DNA of 38,498 bases. Origin: Corallococcus praedator. GTDB taxonomy: Bacteria > Myxococcota > Myxococcia > Myxococcales > Myxococcaceae. Positions 29,699 through 37,672 of the stretch are shown here, piece by piece; within the stretch, counting starts at the first letter, position 1; every line of letters starts with the position of its first letter. The notes beneath the pieces were generated by a model. That model had not been told where the DNA came from, did no database searches, and was given only the letters and a program-made list of their open reading frames with translations. The stretch is taken from contig NZ_RAWI01000041.1 of NCBI RefSeq assembly GCF_003612125.1, forward strand, positions 1 through 38,498, given 5' to 3'. The position numbers and the translations under genes are program-made.

Positions 29699-30736
29699 CT
29701 ACAGGAGCTTCATCAGCTCCGCGCGCTTGGCGGTGTACTCCTCATCGGAGAGCACGCCCGCGTCCTTCAGCTCCTTGATCTCCTTGAGCCGCTGCGCGGG
29801 GCTGCGCGTGTCGCCCGCGGGCGCCGCCGTCTCCGCCGGCTGCGGGGGCCGCTGCTGCTGCTGGTTGGCGAACTGCTGGGCCATGCCGAAGCCCATGCCC
29901 ATCCCCATGCCCTGCAGCGCGCCGTCGGATCCACCACCGCCCTTGGCCATGCCCTCGGACGCGCCGAGCATCGCCTGGCCCTGCGCGTACTGCTGGAAGC
30001 CGCCCGCCAGCCGCGAGTACGCCACGTCCTTGGACAGCTTCTTCAGCGTCGCCTCGTCCTCGGGCTTGATGCTGACGTGGAAGTTGCCCATCCGGACGAT
30101 GGTGAGGCCGTAGCTGTCCACGTGCGGCTTCAGGCCGGCGAGGATCTCCACCTCCATCTCTTCCAGGTAGGCGCCGCTCGTCACGTCCAAGAGCGGCCAC
30201 TTCTTCTTCACCAGCATTTCGGCGGTGCGGTCGCGCGTCACCTTGAGGACCTGGCCCTTGAACCAGCCCAGGAACTCCTCGTTGCTCGCGCGGCCCATGC
30301 CCACCAGGCCCACGACCAGCTTCTCCGGCTCCGTCACGCGGATGGAGAAGTCGCCGTACACCATGGTGCCGATGCCCAGGCCCGTCTCCGGGTCGCGCAC
30401 GTCACCGATGGGGCCGCCGAACTTCACGCCCGTGTGCTCACGCGTGGAGACGAAGAAGATCTCCGCCATGAACATGTTGCCGCCGGTGAAGCCTTCAATC
30501 AGCTTCCCCAGGAACGGGATGTTGCTGGTGTCCAGCGAGTGCCGGCCGGGCCCCAGCTTCCCCTCCACCTTGCCGTCCTTGACGAACAGCGCCACCTCGT
30601 CGGCGTCGACGGTGAGCTGCGTCATCATCCGGACGTTCTTCTCCGGATACTTGTAGACGATCTCGCCCTTCGCCTCGTCCGCCCGGGCGATGAAGTTCCG
30701 CTTCGCCTCGCCCTTGATGCTGTCGAAGATCCCCAT
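29699..30736 (-). CDS. SPFH-domain protein with C-terminal SHOCT domain
   Basis: A 345-residue protein of the YdjI/SPFH (stomatin-prohibitin-flotillin-HflK/C) type, a scaffold family of unknown exact role. Seen: MGIFDSIKGEAKRNFIARADEAKGEIVYKYP at the start, VALFVKDGKVEGKLGPGRH, and VRDPETGLGIGTMVYGDFSIRV. A helical coiled region follows (about 190-250), then a Gly/Met/Gln-rich linker (about 265-305: GMGMGMGFGMAQQFANQQQQR) and a SHOCT-type ending IKELKDAGVLSDEEYTAKRAELM. There is no transmembrane helix. The ATG at 30734-30736 begins the family-typical MGIFD. The 195 nt upstream (30737-30931) separate it from the ABC permease gene and should hold its promoter; nothing else is seen there. Confidence 0.85.
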   Translation of the reverse strand: MGIFDSIKGEAKRNFIARADEAKGEIVYKYPEKNVRMMTQLTVDADEVALFVKDGKVEGKLGPGRHSLDTSNIPFLGKLIEGFTGGNMFMAEIFFVSTREHTGVKFGGPIGDVRDPETGLGIGTMVYGDFSIRVTEPEKLVVGLVGMGRASNEEFLGWFKGQVLKVTRDRTAEMLVKKKWPLLDVTSGAYLEEMEVEILAGLKPHVDSYGLTIVRMGNFHVSIKPEDEATLKKLSKDVAYSRLAGGFQQYAQGQAMLGASEGMAKGGGGSDGALQGMGMGMGFGMAQQFANQQQQRPPQPAETAAPAGDTRSPAQRLKEIKELKDAGVLSDEEYTAKRAELMKLL

Positions 30737-30931
30737 GTCTGTTTCAGCGCCTCCGTGGCCGCCTGGGCGGCAGGTCTTCAAAGCTCCGTAACCCCATCCC
30801 CTAAATGCATGGCCACCGGCACGAAAGCGCTTCCGCTTCGCCCCCGGCGTCCTGCCCGGAACATACCAGCTTCACGGGCGCCTGCCCGTCTGGCAGCCCG
30901 CCGGGAGTCCAGTCCCCGACCCGCCAGTGGT

Positions 30932-31732
30932 TCAACCCCAGCGGCTGACCAGACGTTCCCGGTCCAGGACGCGGATGCTGGCCGCCAGCAGGATGAGGTC
31001 CAGCACCAGCACCACCCCGCCCTGGATGGCGTAGTACCCCAGGTCCGCCTTGAGCACGCCCGCCACCTGTCCACCCACCAGCCCCACCAGCGGCAGCACC
31101 ACCAGGGCGGACAACTGCTGCGCCATGCGCGCCTCCGCCACCCGGGCGGAGATGAGCACCGCGACCCCGTTGCCGAAGAAGGCGAACAGCGGCGCGAACA
31201 CGAACACGCCGAAGCCCCACAGCGCGTTGGGCATCAGGGGCGCCTGCACCAGCGGCCACGCCACGATGTCCACGCCCACGCAGAACAGGGCGAAGGCGAA
31301 CCAGGTCATCAGCACCGCGGGCACCAGCGCCGCCAGGCTCTTGCCCGCCACCAGCTCCGCCGCCGACACCGGCGAGGCCAGGAGCGGCTCCAGCGTGCGG
31401 CGCTCCTTCTCCCCCGCCACGCTCTGCGACGCGATGAGGATGGGGATGAAGACGGGCATCACCAGGAACATGCCGAACCAGTCGGTGAGCGACTTGTCGA
31501 TGAGGAAGCGCGCCGCGCTCGCGCCCAGGGGCAGCGTGGGGTCGTAGAAGAGCGCCACCGTGCGCAGATCCGAGTGGTCCGGCTGCGACACGTACGTCCA
31601 CACCACGCCGATGGGCACCGTCACCATCACCAGCGGCAGCACCGCCATGGACAGGAGCAGGCCCAGGTTCTTGCGCAGGTCCAGCGAGTCCTTCCAGAAC
31701 ACCGCCATCGCCCGTCGCGGTCGGAACGCCAT
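30932..31732 (-). CDS. ABC-2 type exporter permease
   Basis: A 266-residue membrane protein of the ABC-2 permease family, with six likely transmembrane helices (LGLLLSMAVLPLVMVTVPIGVV, FGMFLVMPVFIPILIASQ, LAALVPAVLMTWFAFALFCV, ALWGFGVFVFAPLFAFFG, LSALVVLPLVGLVGGQV, GGVVLVLDLILLAASIRVL). The cytoplasmic GEKERRTLEPLLASPVS, a signature of NatB/CcmB-like ABC-2 permeases, lies between helices 2 and 3. It starts 2 nt after the ATPase stop (TGAGCATG), so the two form an exporter. The substrate is unknown; the upstream glycosyltransferase suggests a lipid or polysaccharide. Confidence 0.85.
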   Translation of the reverse strand: MAFRPRRAMAVFWKDSLDLRKNLGLLLSMAVLPLVMVTVPIGVVWTYVSQPDHSDLRTVALFYDPTLPLGASAARFLIDKSLTDWFGMFLVMPVFIPILIASQSVAGEKERRTLEPLLASPVSAAELVAGKSLAALVPAVLMTWFAFALFCVGVDIVAWPLVQAPLMPNALWGFGVFVFAPLFAFFGNGVAVLISARVAEARMAQQLSALVVLPLVGLVGGQVAGVLKADLGYYAIQGGVVLVLDLILLAASIRVLDRERLVSRWG

Positions 31733-31734
31733 GC

Positions 31735-32694
31735 TCACGCCACCCCGTCCTTGAGCAGATCCAGGTACACCTCTTCCAGCGGCCGCTGCGACGGCACCAC
31801 GCTGTGCACGCGCGCGCCCGCGCCCACCAGGCACGCCACCACCTCCGGCGCCTGGGACTCGTCCGCCAGCATCACCCGCAGGCGTCCACCCTCCAGCAGC
31901 ACGTTGGGCGCGAAGGGCAGCCGGGCCAGCGCGGGGCGGAACACCTCCGCGTCCCCCTCCACGCGCACGTCCAGCGCCTGTCCGGAGCGGCGCAACTCCC
32001 GCACCGGCCCCAGCGCCAGCAGGCGACGGCGCACCACGGCCACGCGTTCGCACAGCCGCTCCACCTCCGACAGGTTGTGCGAGCACAGGACGATGGTGCG
32101 CCCCTCCGACGCCAGCTCCGCCACCGCGTCGCGCACGGTGCGCGCGGACTCCGGATCCAGGCCGCTCGTGGGTTCATCCAGGAAGATGACGCGCGGGTCG
32201 TGCACCAGCGTGCGCACGATGGCCAGCTTCTGGCGCATGCCCTTGCTGAAGCCGCCGCAGGCCTCGTTCTCGCGGCCGCCCAGCCCGAAGCGCTCCAGGT
32301 AGTGCAGGGCCCGGGGCCACGCGGTGGCCTCGTCCAGTTCGTGCAGCTTCATGAAGAAGCGCAGGTTCTCGCGCGCGGTGAGCCGGTCATACAGCCCCGG
32401 CTGTTCGGTGAGCAGGCCCACCACCTTGCGCAGGGACTCGCCGTCGCGCGTGACGGAGTGGCCCCACACCTCCGCGTCGCCTTCAGAGGGACGCAAGAGG
32501 CCCGTCAGCATGCGCACCGTCGTCGTCTTGCCGGCGCCGTTGGGGCCCAGCAGGCCGAACACCTCCCCGGGCCGCACATCGAAGGTGAGCCCCTCCACCG
32601 CGAGGCGTTCACCGAAGCGCTTGGCGAGCCCCCGCACGCGGATGCCGCCCTGGGGAGGGACTTCCGCGCTCGGCACCGGGAGGGAGTGCGTCAC
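31735..32694 (-). CDS. ABC exporter ATP-binding protein
   Basis: A 319-residue ATPase. Walker A is GPNGAGKTT (50-58), the signature FSKGMRQKLAI follows, Walker B is VIFLDEPTSGLD and the H-loop CSHN. The first 20 residues are polar; the last 80 form a small C-terminal domain seen in drug- and lipid-exporter ATPases (VRELRRSGQALDVRVEGDAEV). It pairs with the permease that follows. The start is the GTG at 32694, which overlaps the glycosyltransferase stop by 4 nt (GTGA), so all three are coupled. Confidence 0.9.
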   Translation of the reverse strand: MTHSLPVPSAEVPPQGGIRVRGLAKRFGERLAVEGLTFDVRPGEVFGLLGPNGAGKTTTVRMLTGLLRPSEGDAEVWGHSVTRDGESLRKVVGLLTEQPGLYDRLTARENLRFFMKLHELDEATAWPRALHYLERFGLGGRENEACGGFSKGMRQKLAIVRTLVHDPRVIFLDEPTSGLDPESARTVRDAVAELASEGRTIVLCSHNLSEVERLCERVAVVRRRLLALGPVRELRRSGQALDVRVEGDAEVFRPALARLPFAPNVLLEGGRLRVMLADESQAPEVVACLVGAGARVHSVVPSQRPLEEVYLDLLKDGVA

Positions 32695-35003
32695 TCGATG
32701 GTCACCAGGACGAACTTGTTGTTGATGTCGCGGTCGATGAGCGTGACGGTCTTGTCGGTGCCTACCGCGCTGCGCAGCAGGGACACGCGGCTGTGCTCCA
32801 CCAGCGCCCACTCCCGGCCCGGCCGCGCCGCGTACTGGCGCATGCGCGTGTTGGCGTCGCCCGCGCGGAACTGCTCCACCGTGTTGCGCGAGTAGAACGT
32901 CTCCCCGCGCCAGTTCATCATGTACGCGGCGATGGGCTCACCCGCCTGCCGCTGGGCGTAGTAGCGCCAGAACAGGTCGCGCTGCGTCCAGTGGTGGGAC
33001 AGGTCCACCCAGTGGCCCCAGTTGAACCAGAGCGCGAAGCCCGCGGCCAGCCCCCAGAACGTGCCGAACAGCATCACGCGCGAGCGCTGCAGCGCGGCCA
33101 CCACCGCCAGCACGCCCGCCACGCCGAACGCGAAGCCCAGGCCCGCCTTCACGTTGATGGTCCCGGAGAGCACCTTGAAGAGCGAATCCGAGGCGGCCGG
33201 GCCCCGGAAGCCGCGCGCCGCCAGCACCACGCCGACCAGCGCCAGCACGAAGCCCACCGCCTGGAACATCGTGCGGCCCGGCGCCTCCTCCGGCCGCGAC
33301 GCCTGCCAGAAGATGAAGCCCGAAAGCGCCACCAGCGCCACGCCCCACAGGCCCAGCGCGGACACCTGCCCCTGCGTGGCCACCGAGACCAGCGTGGCGA
33401 CGCCGGTGAGCAGCAGGCCCAGCGCCACCGCGCGCGACGCGCCCGGGCGCTCCGACTTGTCCTTGGAGGAGAACGCCTCGAAGGCGAGGTAGACCCCGAA
33501 GGCCAGCAGCACCAGCGTCACCAGGTCCCCCATCCACAACGGGCGCGAGGAGAAGAACGCGATGGGCTTGGTCACCAGGTCCTGCGGATAGGGCCGGTCG
33601 TAGTTGTAGACGAACAGGTCGGTGAAGTCCTTGGGGTTCTCCGCCAGGTCCTTGCCCACGAGGATGAAGAGCACCAGGCCGAAGATGAGGCTCACCGCGT
33701 GCTCGGAGACGCCGTCCTTCCACAGCCGGTCCACGAACAGCGCGATGAGGACGGCCAGCCCCGGCAGCACCGGGAACACGTAGTGGTGGAACTTCGTCGC
33801 GCTGGAGGCCAGCAGGTAGAACGCGAACGCCACCCAGATGACGGCGATGAGCGCCAGGTGGTCCGCCTTGTCGCGAGAGCGCAGCTTGAGCCGCGACACG
33901 ACCGCGAACGCGCCCGGCAGCAGCGCCACCCACGGGAAGATGGCGAAGCCGCCCTGTTCGATGAAGTAGGTGAACGACCCGCCCGGCGTGGTGGTGTGCA
34001 CGCCCGCGGTGAGGCGGTTCAGGTGGTCGTGGATGAAGAAGCGGTACCAGAACAGCTTGCCCTCGTCGTCCACGCTGTCGAACAGGCACAGCGTCAGGTA
34101 CCAGGGCACCGCCACCGCGAAGAACACCAGGATGCCCGTGCCCAGCTTCATCTTGTACATCTGCGCCCACAGCACCGGCATCTTCCGGGTGCCCGCGCGC
34201 ACCTGGGCGCGCATGTCGCCGCTGGTGAGCCAGCGCAGGTGCGCCTCCAGGCCCTCGCGGTCCCACGGGATGACGGCGGCCACCGCGTAGAGCATGAGGA
34301 TGACCGCGGGCAGGCCCACGCCCAGCAGGCCCTTGGCCAGCGTGGCCAGCCCCGCGAAGACATAGAAGCCGTACCACCAGCCCGCGCGGTGCTTCGTCGT
34401 GTCGTCCAACTGGCCGATGATGAAGCACGCCATCGCGCACACGAAGGTGGTGACGAAGGGCGTGTCGGTGACGGTCTGCCGGGTGAGCAGGAAGTACAGC
34501 GGCATGGTGGCCAGCACGAAGCCGGTGGCCAGGCCCGCGCGCGCGTTCACCACCCGGGCCACGGCCAGGGACAGCAGCGACACGGCCGCGATGCTCAGGA
34601 GCGCGAAGGGCATGCGCATGCCCCACTCCGTGTAGAGGCCCATGGCGCCGTCACCCCGGAGGGCGCCGACGATGTTCATTCCCAGCGCCTGCATCCACAT
34701 GGTGAGGGGCGGCTTGGAGAAGAACCACGCGTTCTCCCAGAAGGGATAGACGTAGTCGCTGCGCTGGATCATCTGCCGGCCGACTTCGCCGTAGTGCGTC
34801 TCCCAGGGGTCCCACAGGCCGACCGCGCCCAGGTAGGGCACGAAGAGCAGCGCCGCGAAGCCCGCGGTCGCCAGGACCACGCGCGCGCTGAAGGGCAGGG
34901 CCAACCACTTCTTCACCCATGCCGACGTCAGGGTGTCCTCACCGAGGATGGCCTGGGTGAAGGTCTCTTCCCGCTGCGGGGTCTGTTCGCCGTCGCTTGC
35001 CAC
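32691..35003 (-). CDS. GT39-family (ArnT-like) membrane glycosyltransferase
   Basis: A 770-residue polytopic membrane protein of the ArnT/GT39 (PMT-type) family, which moves a sugar from a polyprenyl-phosphate donor to an acceptor such as lipid A or a protein on the outer face of the inner membrane. The first external loop has GLWDPWETHYGEVGRQM, equivalent to the ArnT acidic/DxE-R catalytic motif, then WFFSKPPLTMWMQALGMNI. About a dozen hydrophobic helices follow, and a soluble C-terminal part (RNTVEQFRAGDANTRMRQ). The start is the GTG at 35003, with AAGGAG 9 nt upstream (35013-35018); a GTG at 35051 lacks such a site. The substrate is inferred only. Confidence 0.88.
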   Translation of the reverse strand: MASDGEQTPQREETFTQAILGEDTLTSAWVKKWLALPFSARVVLATAGFAALLFVPYLGAVGLWDPWETHYGEVGRQMIQRSDYVYPFWENAWFFSKPPLTMWMQALGMNIVGALRGDGAMGLYTEWGMRMPFALLSIAAVSLLSLAVARVVNARAGLATGFVLATMPLYFLLTRQTVTDTPFVTTFVCAMACFIIGQLDDTTKHRAGWWYGFYVFAGLATLAKGLLGVGLPAVILMLYAVAAVIPWDREGLEAHLRWLTSGDMRAQVRAGTRKMPVLWAQMYKMKLGTGILVFFAVAVPWYLTLCLFDSVDDEGKLFWYRFFIHDHLNRLTAGVHTTTPGGSFTYFIEQGGFAIFPWVALLPGAFAVVSRLKLRSRDKADHLALIAVIWVAFAFYLLASSATKFHHYVFPVLPGLAVLIALFVDRLWKDGVSEHAVSLIFGLVLFILVGKDLAENPKDFTDLFVYNYDRPYPQDLVTKPIAFFSSRPLWMGDLVTLVLLAFGVYLAFEAFSSKDKSERPGASRAVALGLLLTGVATLVSVATQGQVSALGLWGVALVALSGFIFWQASRPEEAPGRTMFQAVGFVLALVGVVLAARGFRGPAASDSLFKVLSGTINVKAGLGFAFGVAGVLAVVAALQRSRVMLFGTFWGLAAGFALWFNWGHWVDLSHHWTQRDLFWRYYAQRQAGEPIAAYMMNWRGETFYSRNTVEQFRAGDANTRMRQYAARPGREWALVEHSRVSLLRSAVGTDKTVTLIDRDINNKFVLVTIE

Positions 35004-35012
35004 GCGCACGTG

Positions 35013-35018
35013 CTCCTT
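35013..35018 (-). promoter_or_regulatory. Ribosome binding site deciding the GT39 start
   Basis: AAGGAG on the minus strand lies 9 nt before the GTG at 35003, favouring that start over the in-frame GTG at 35051. A TATAAG hexamer farther upstream on the minus strand (35064-35069) may be a -10 box, but no matching -35 is seen. Confidence 0.6.
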
Positions 35019-35138
35019 CGTCGTCCGGGACGGGCCCTTCGTGCGAGGCACGGGGCCGGGGGGCTTATATCCCCCCCACCCCCGCCGGTCGACCGACCTG
35101 GACGGGGGTGCGCCATTCTCGCGTCAGTGCGCGCCCCA

Positions 35139-35173
35139 GACTGTGCAGGCGGTGTGCAGGCGCCTGCACAGTC
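35139..35173. promoter_or_regulatory. Operator-like triple half-site in the GT39 / secreted-protein gap
   Basis: TGTGCAGGCG occurs at 35142-35151 and again at 35153-35162 (11-nt period, one helical turn), and its inverse CGCCTGCACA at 35161-35170. Together they form a perfect 13-bp inverted repeat (35139-35151 against 35161-35173) and a perfect 16-bp palindrome (35154-35169). It sits 120 nt before the start of the plus-strand gene and about 135 nt before that of the GT39 gene. Repressor or activator site is likely; a cruciform is possible. CCTTGT/ACAAGG flanks (35221-35226, 35242-35247) lie downstream. Confidence 0.6.
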
Positions 35174-35292
35174 GGCCGGGGCAAGTCCGCGAAAGCCCGT
35201 CCGCCAGCCTGGGGCACGGGCCTTGTATTGGCCGTCCCGTCACAAGGTGCACCCGCGCGGCCGGAGCGCGGGGACCTCGTCGAGGAGAAGTG

Positions 35293-36609
35293 ATGCTGGT
35301 CTCAGCGGTGACCCTGGGCTGTGCCCTCCTGCTCGGGCAGGTGGAGATACCGGAGGCGGCGGTGCCCCAAGCTCCGGCCGAAGCTCCGGCCGAGGTTCCG
35401 ACAGACGCGCCGGTGAAGGCCCTGACCGAGGCCCTGAAGCAACCCCGCGCGGAGGCGTGGGCCGTCCAGTTGGCCGTGCCGGACGCGGGCTCGCCCCGCC
35501 AGTCCCCGGACCAGCGGGTGCTGTGCCTGACCCTTCCGCCCACGCCCGCGGTCCCTTCGGGGCAGTGGCGCGCGCAGTGTGACGAGACGAAGAAGGAGTG
35601 CCTGGTCGCCCCTGCCTGGGAGCTGGACTCGGAGGGACACGAGACGGGCCAGCCGCTGGACCGGGTGTCCATGTGCCTGGAGGTGATGCCCGCCGAGCTG
35701 GCGCGAGACTACCGGCTGGTGCCCGCCATCGCGGAGGCGCCTCCAGGCTGGTTCCGCGACGAGCGCGGGCGGGTGTTGCAGTACAACTTCGACCTGCACC
35801 GGCGCATCCGGGTGGGGGGCGCCTGGGCGCCGCGCTGGCTGCGTGAGACGGAGGGGCGCGACGACCGCGTGCGGGTGGACTTCGGCGTGGACCTGGAGTG
35901 GCCGGGCGACCCCGGGCAGTTGCACCGCATGACGCTCCTGGACACGGAGCTGTACCTGGGGGACGCGTCGTCCTTCGAAGCCACGCTCCTGCGCTACGAC
36001 TTCCGCAGCGAGCGCGACGAACCGCTCTTCCGGGTGACGACGTTCTACGGCAAGCCCCGGCGCTTCGACGTCTTCGCCAACCTGGGCTTCTGGCTGGAGG
36101 TGCTCCACGCCGAGCAGGTCCGCCGCGAGGACGTGAAGGCGGACTTCCTGGCCCTGGGCTCCACGCACGTGACGCTGGACCTGTGGCATTCGCGCGACCT
36201 GGTGTCCTACGTGCGCGTGCGGGCGGGGCCCACGGTGGAGCGCGACCGGACGAACGGCTTCTTCACGCTGGTCCCCGCCGCGGCGCTGGAGGGGGACCTC
36301 ACGTTGGACAGGAACGGCTTCCACCATGTGCTCTTCGGCGCGGAGGCCCAGAAGGTCCTGCTCGCGGAGCGCGTGGAGGGGCGGCCCCTGCGCCCGGAAC
36401 GGCTTCGGCTGCGCGCGGGCTACGAGGTCATCGCCCTGGCCATCAACGACCAGCCCGTGAGCCTGACGCTGGATGGACGCGGGACGTGGCGCGACGACCT
36501 GGCGAACGCGCCCGCTGGCTGGGAGTGGTCCGCGCAGGCGGGGCTGCGCTTCTCCCTGTGGGCTCCGGCGCGCCGCAATGCCCCCATGGCGCATGGCGGG
36601 AAGGAGTAG
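35293..36609 (+). CDS. Unrecognised secreted, probably outer-membrane beta-rich protein (first of pair)
   Basis: A 438-residue protein that I do not recognise. A hydrophobic N-terminus (MLVSAVTLGCALLLG) suggests export, though it lacks a basic residue near the start. A short Pro/Ala/Glu-rich spacer with tandem APAEAPAEVP follows. The remainder is rich in alternating strands (VRVDFGVDLEW, MTLLDTELYLGD, FDVFANLGFWLEVLH, HVTLDLWHSRDLVSYVRVRAG), ending in a strand and aromatic residue (LRFSLWAP), as in beta-barrel proteins. The ATG 35293 has GGAG 6 nt upstream. Downstream, the RBS of the next gene overlaps its stop codon. Its C-terminal third resembles the next gene's, so they are probably paralogues. 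The gap to GT39 (35004-35292) holds the operator-like repeat. Confidence 0.6.
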   Translation: MLVSAVTLGCALLLGQVEIPEAAVPQAPAEAPAEVPTDAPVKALTEALKQPRAEAWAVQLAVPDAGSPRQSPDQRVLCLTLPPTPAVPSGQWRAQCDETKKECLVAPAWELDSEGHETGQPLDRVSMCLEVMPAELARDYRLVPAIAEAPPGWFRDERGRVLQYNFDLHRRIRVGGAWAPRWLRETEGRDDRVRVDFGVDLEWPGDPGQLHRMTLLDTELYLGDASSFEATLLRYDFRSERDEPLFRVTTFYGKPRRFDVFANLGFWLEVLHAEQVRREDVKADFLALGSTHVTLDLWHSRDLVSYVRVRAGPTVERDRTNGFFTLVPAAALEGDLTLDRNGFHHVLFGAEAQKVLLAERVEGRPLRPERLRLRAGYEVIALAINDQPVSLTLDGRGTWRDDLANAPAGWEWSAQAGLRFSLWAPARRNAPMAHGGKE

Positions 36610-36615
36610 GCGCGG

Positions 36616-37479
36616 ATGGTGGCGCTCGCGCTGGCCCTGCTCCTGAGCACCCTGCCCTCCCCGGACGTGGCCTGCGAGGGCCGCACGGACGCCGGGGAGA
36701 CGTTCCCCACCTGCTTCGATCCCGGGACCGGATGGGTGCTGGGCGCCGGGCTCCACCTGCAGGACGCGGAGGCCGCCCTGCTCCTGCGCACCGGCATCCT
36801 CGTGAGGGTGGTGCGCACCAGCGACAGCAAGGTGGACTCAAGCTGGTTCGACTCACATCGCCTCTTCATGACGGAGGCCTGGGGAGGCGCGCGCAAGGCC
36901 CTGACCTTCACCGGGTACGAAGGACTGCTGCGAAGGCATGTGGACGAGGGCTCGTTGCTCGTGTCCCTGGGGAGGCCCGTGCGCATCCCCTTCCCCTTCG
37001 ACGTGGCCATGGCCGTGCGCGCGGCCCACCTGGAGCGGCGCGTCTGGGAGGGACCGGGCTGGACGCTGGAGACCGGACGCGTGGGCCTGCTGCTGGACCC
37101 CGTGCGCACGAACAGCGAATGGGGCTGGCTGGCCGTGGGACCCGCCGCCAGTCACACCCTGCGCCACGACCGGGACGGCACCACGCACGAGGTGTCGCCC
37201 TTCACGTCGCTGATGCTCGACACCGGCTGGGAGACGCGGGACGGACGGTGGGCGCTGCGCGTGACGGGGCTCGCGGGCTGGGCCTTCGACTTCGATGGCG
37301 GCTCCCACTTTCGCGCTCGGGGAGAGGTCGCGCTGGAGCACGTGCTCCTCGCGGTCAACGATGCGCCCGTGGCCCTGCGCCTCGCGGCCACGGGCGTGCG
37401 CGGTGACGCGGGACTGTCCCGGCGCAATGAGGGAATGCTGAGCGCGGGGCTCGTCGTGCGCCCGTTCGGTGAGCGCTGA
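36616..37479 (+). CDS. Unrecognised secreted, probably outer-membrane beta-rich protein (second of pair)
   Basis: A 287-residue protein of no family I recognise. A signal peptide is likely (MVALALALLLSTLPSPDVA). The body alternates hydrophobic and polar residues in a way that fits a beta-barrel (LLLRTGILVRVVRTS, FPFDVAMAVRAAHLERRV, WALRVTGLAGWAFDFDGG, VLLAVNDAPVALRLAATG) and ends LVVRPFGER. Part of the C-terminus resembles the preceding gene: EHVLLAVNDAPVALRLAATG here, EVIALAINDQPVSLTLDGRG there. AAGGAG (36601-36606) lies 9 nt before the ATG and overlaps the previous stop codon, so the two genes are coupled. Function unknown. Confidence 0.6.
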   Translation: MVALALALLLSTLPSPDVACEGRTDAGETFPTCFDPGTGWVLGAGLHLQDAEAALLLRTGILVRVVRTSDSKVDSSWFDSHRLFMTEAWGGARKALTFTGYEGLLRRHVDEGSLLVSLGRPVRIPFPFDVAMAVRAAHLERRVWEGPGWTLETGRVGLLLDPVRTNSEWGWLAVGPAASHTLRHDRDGTTHEVSPFTSLMLDTGWETRDGRWALRVTGLAGWAFDFDGGSHFRARGEVALEHVLLAVNDAPVALRLAATGVRGDAGLSRRNEGMLSAGLVVRPFGER

Positions 37480-37486
37480 AGTCGAA

Positions 37487-37499
37487 CCGAAGCGTTCGG
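37487..37499 (+). terminator. Small hairpin and repeated 11-mer after the beta-rich gene pair
   Basis: CCGAA-GCG-TTCGG is a 5-bp perfect stem 8 nt after the stop. Its first 11 bases (CCGAAGCGTTC) recur at 37525-37535. No U-tract follows. The rest of the 193-nt gap (37480-37672) holds the odd palindrome CGCGTTGAACGCG (37591-37603) and no gene. Confidence 0.35.
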
Positions 37500-37672
37500 C
37501 GCCCGCGGGAGTCGACGACAAGCGCCGAAGCGTTCATCGCCTGCGTGAGCCGGCAGGCCGCGCGCTCCCTTACGCGCCCCAGGCAGCCGTCGCGTTGAAC
37601 GCGTCATGGACGGGAGCCTCCGTCGAACGACAGGCGGAGGACACGAGCGCCGCCGGGTTCGCGGCGCCCTGC

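Noticed and set aside
32793-35582. Plus-strand frame of about 930 codons opposite GT39
   Set aside because: It is antisense to a clear GT39 protein with family motifs, and its composition is the usual Arg/His/Glu shadow.
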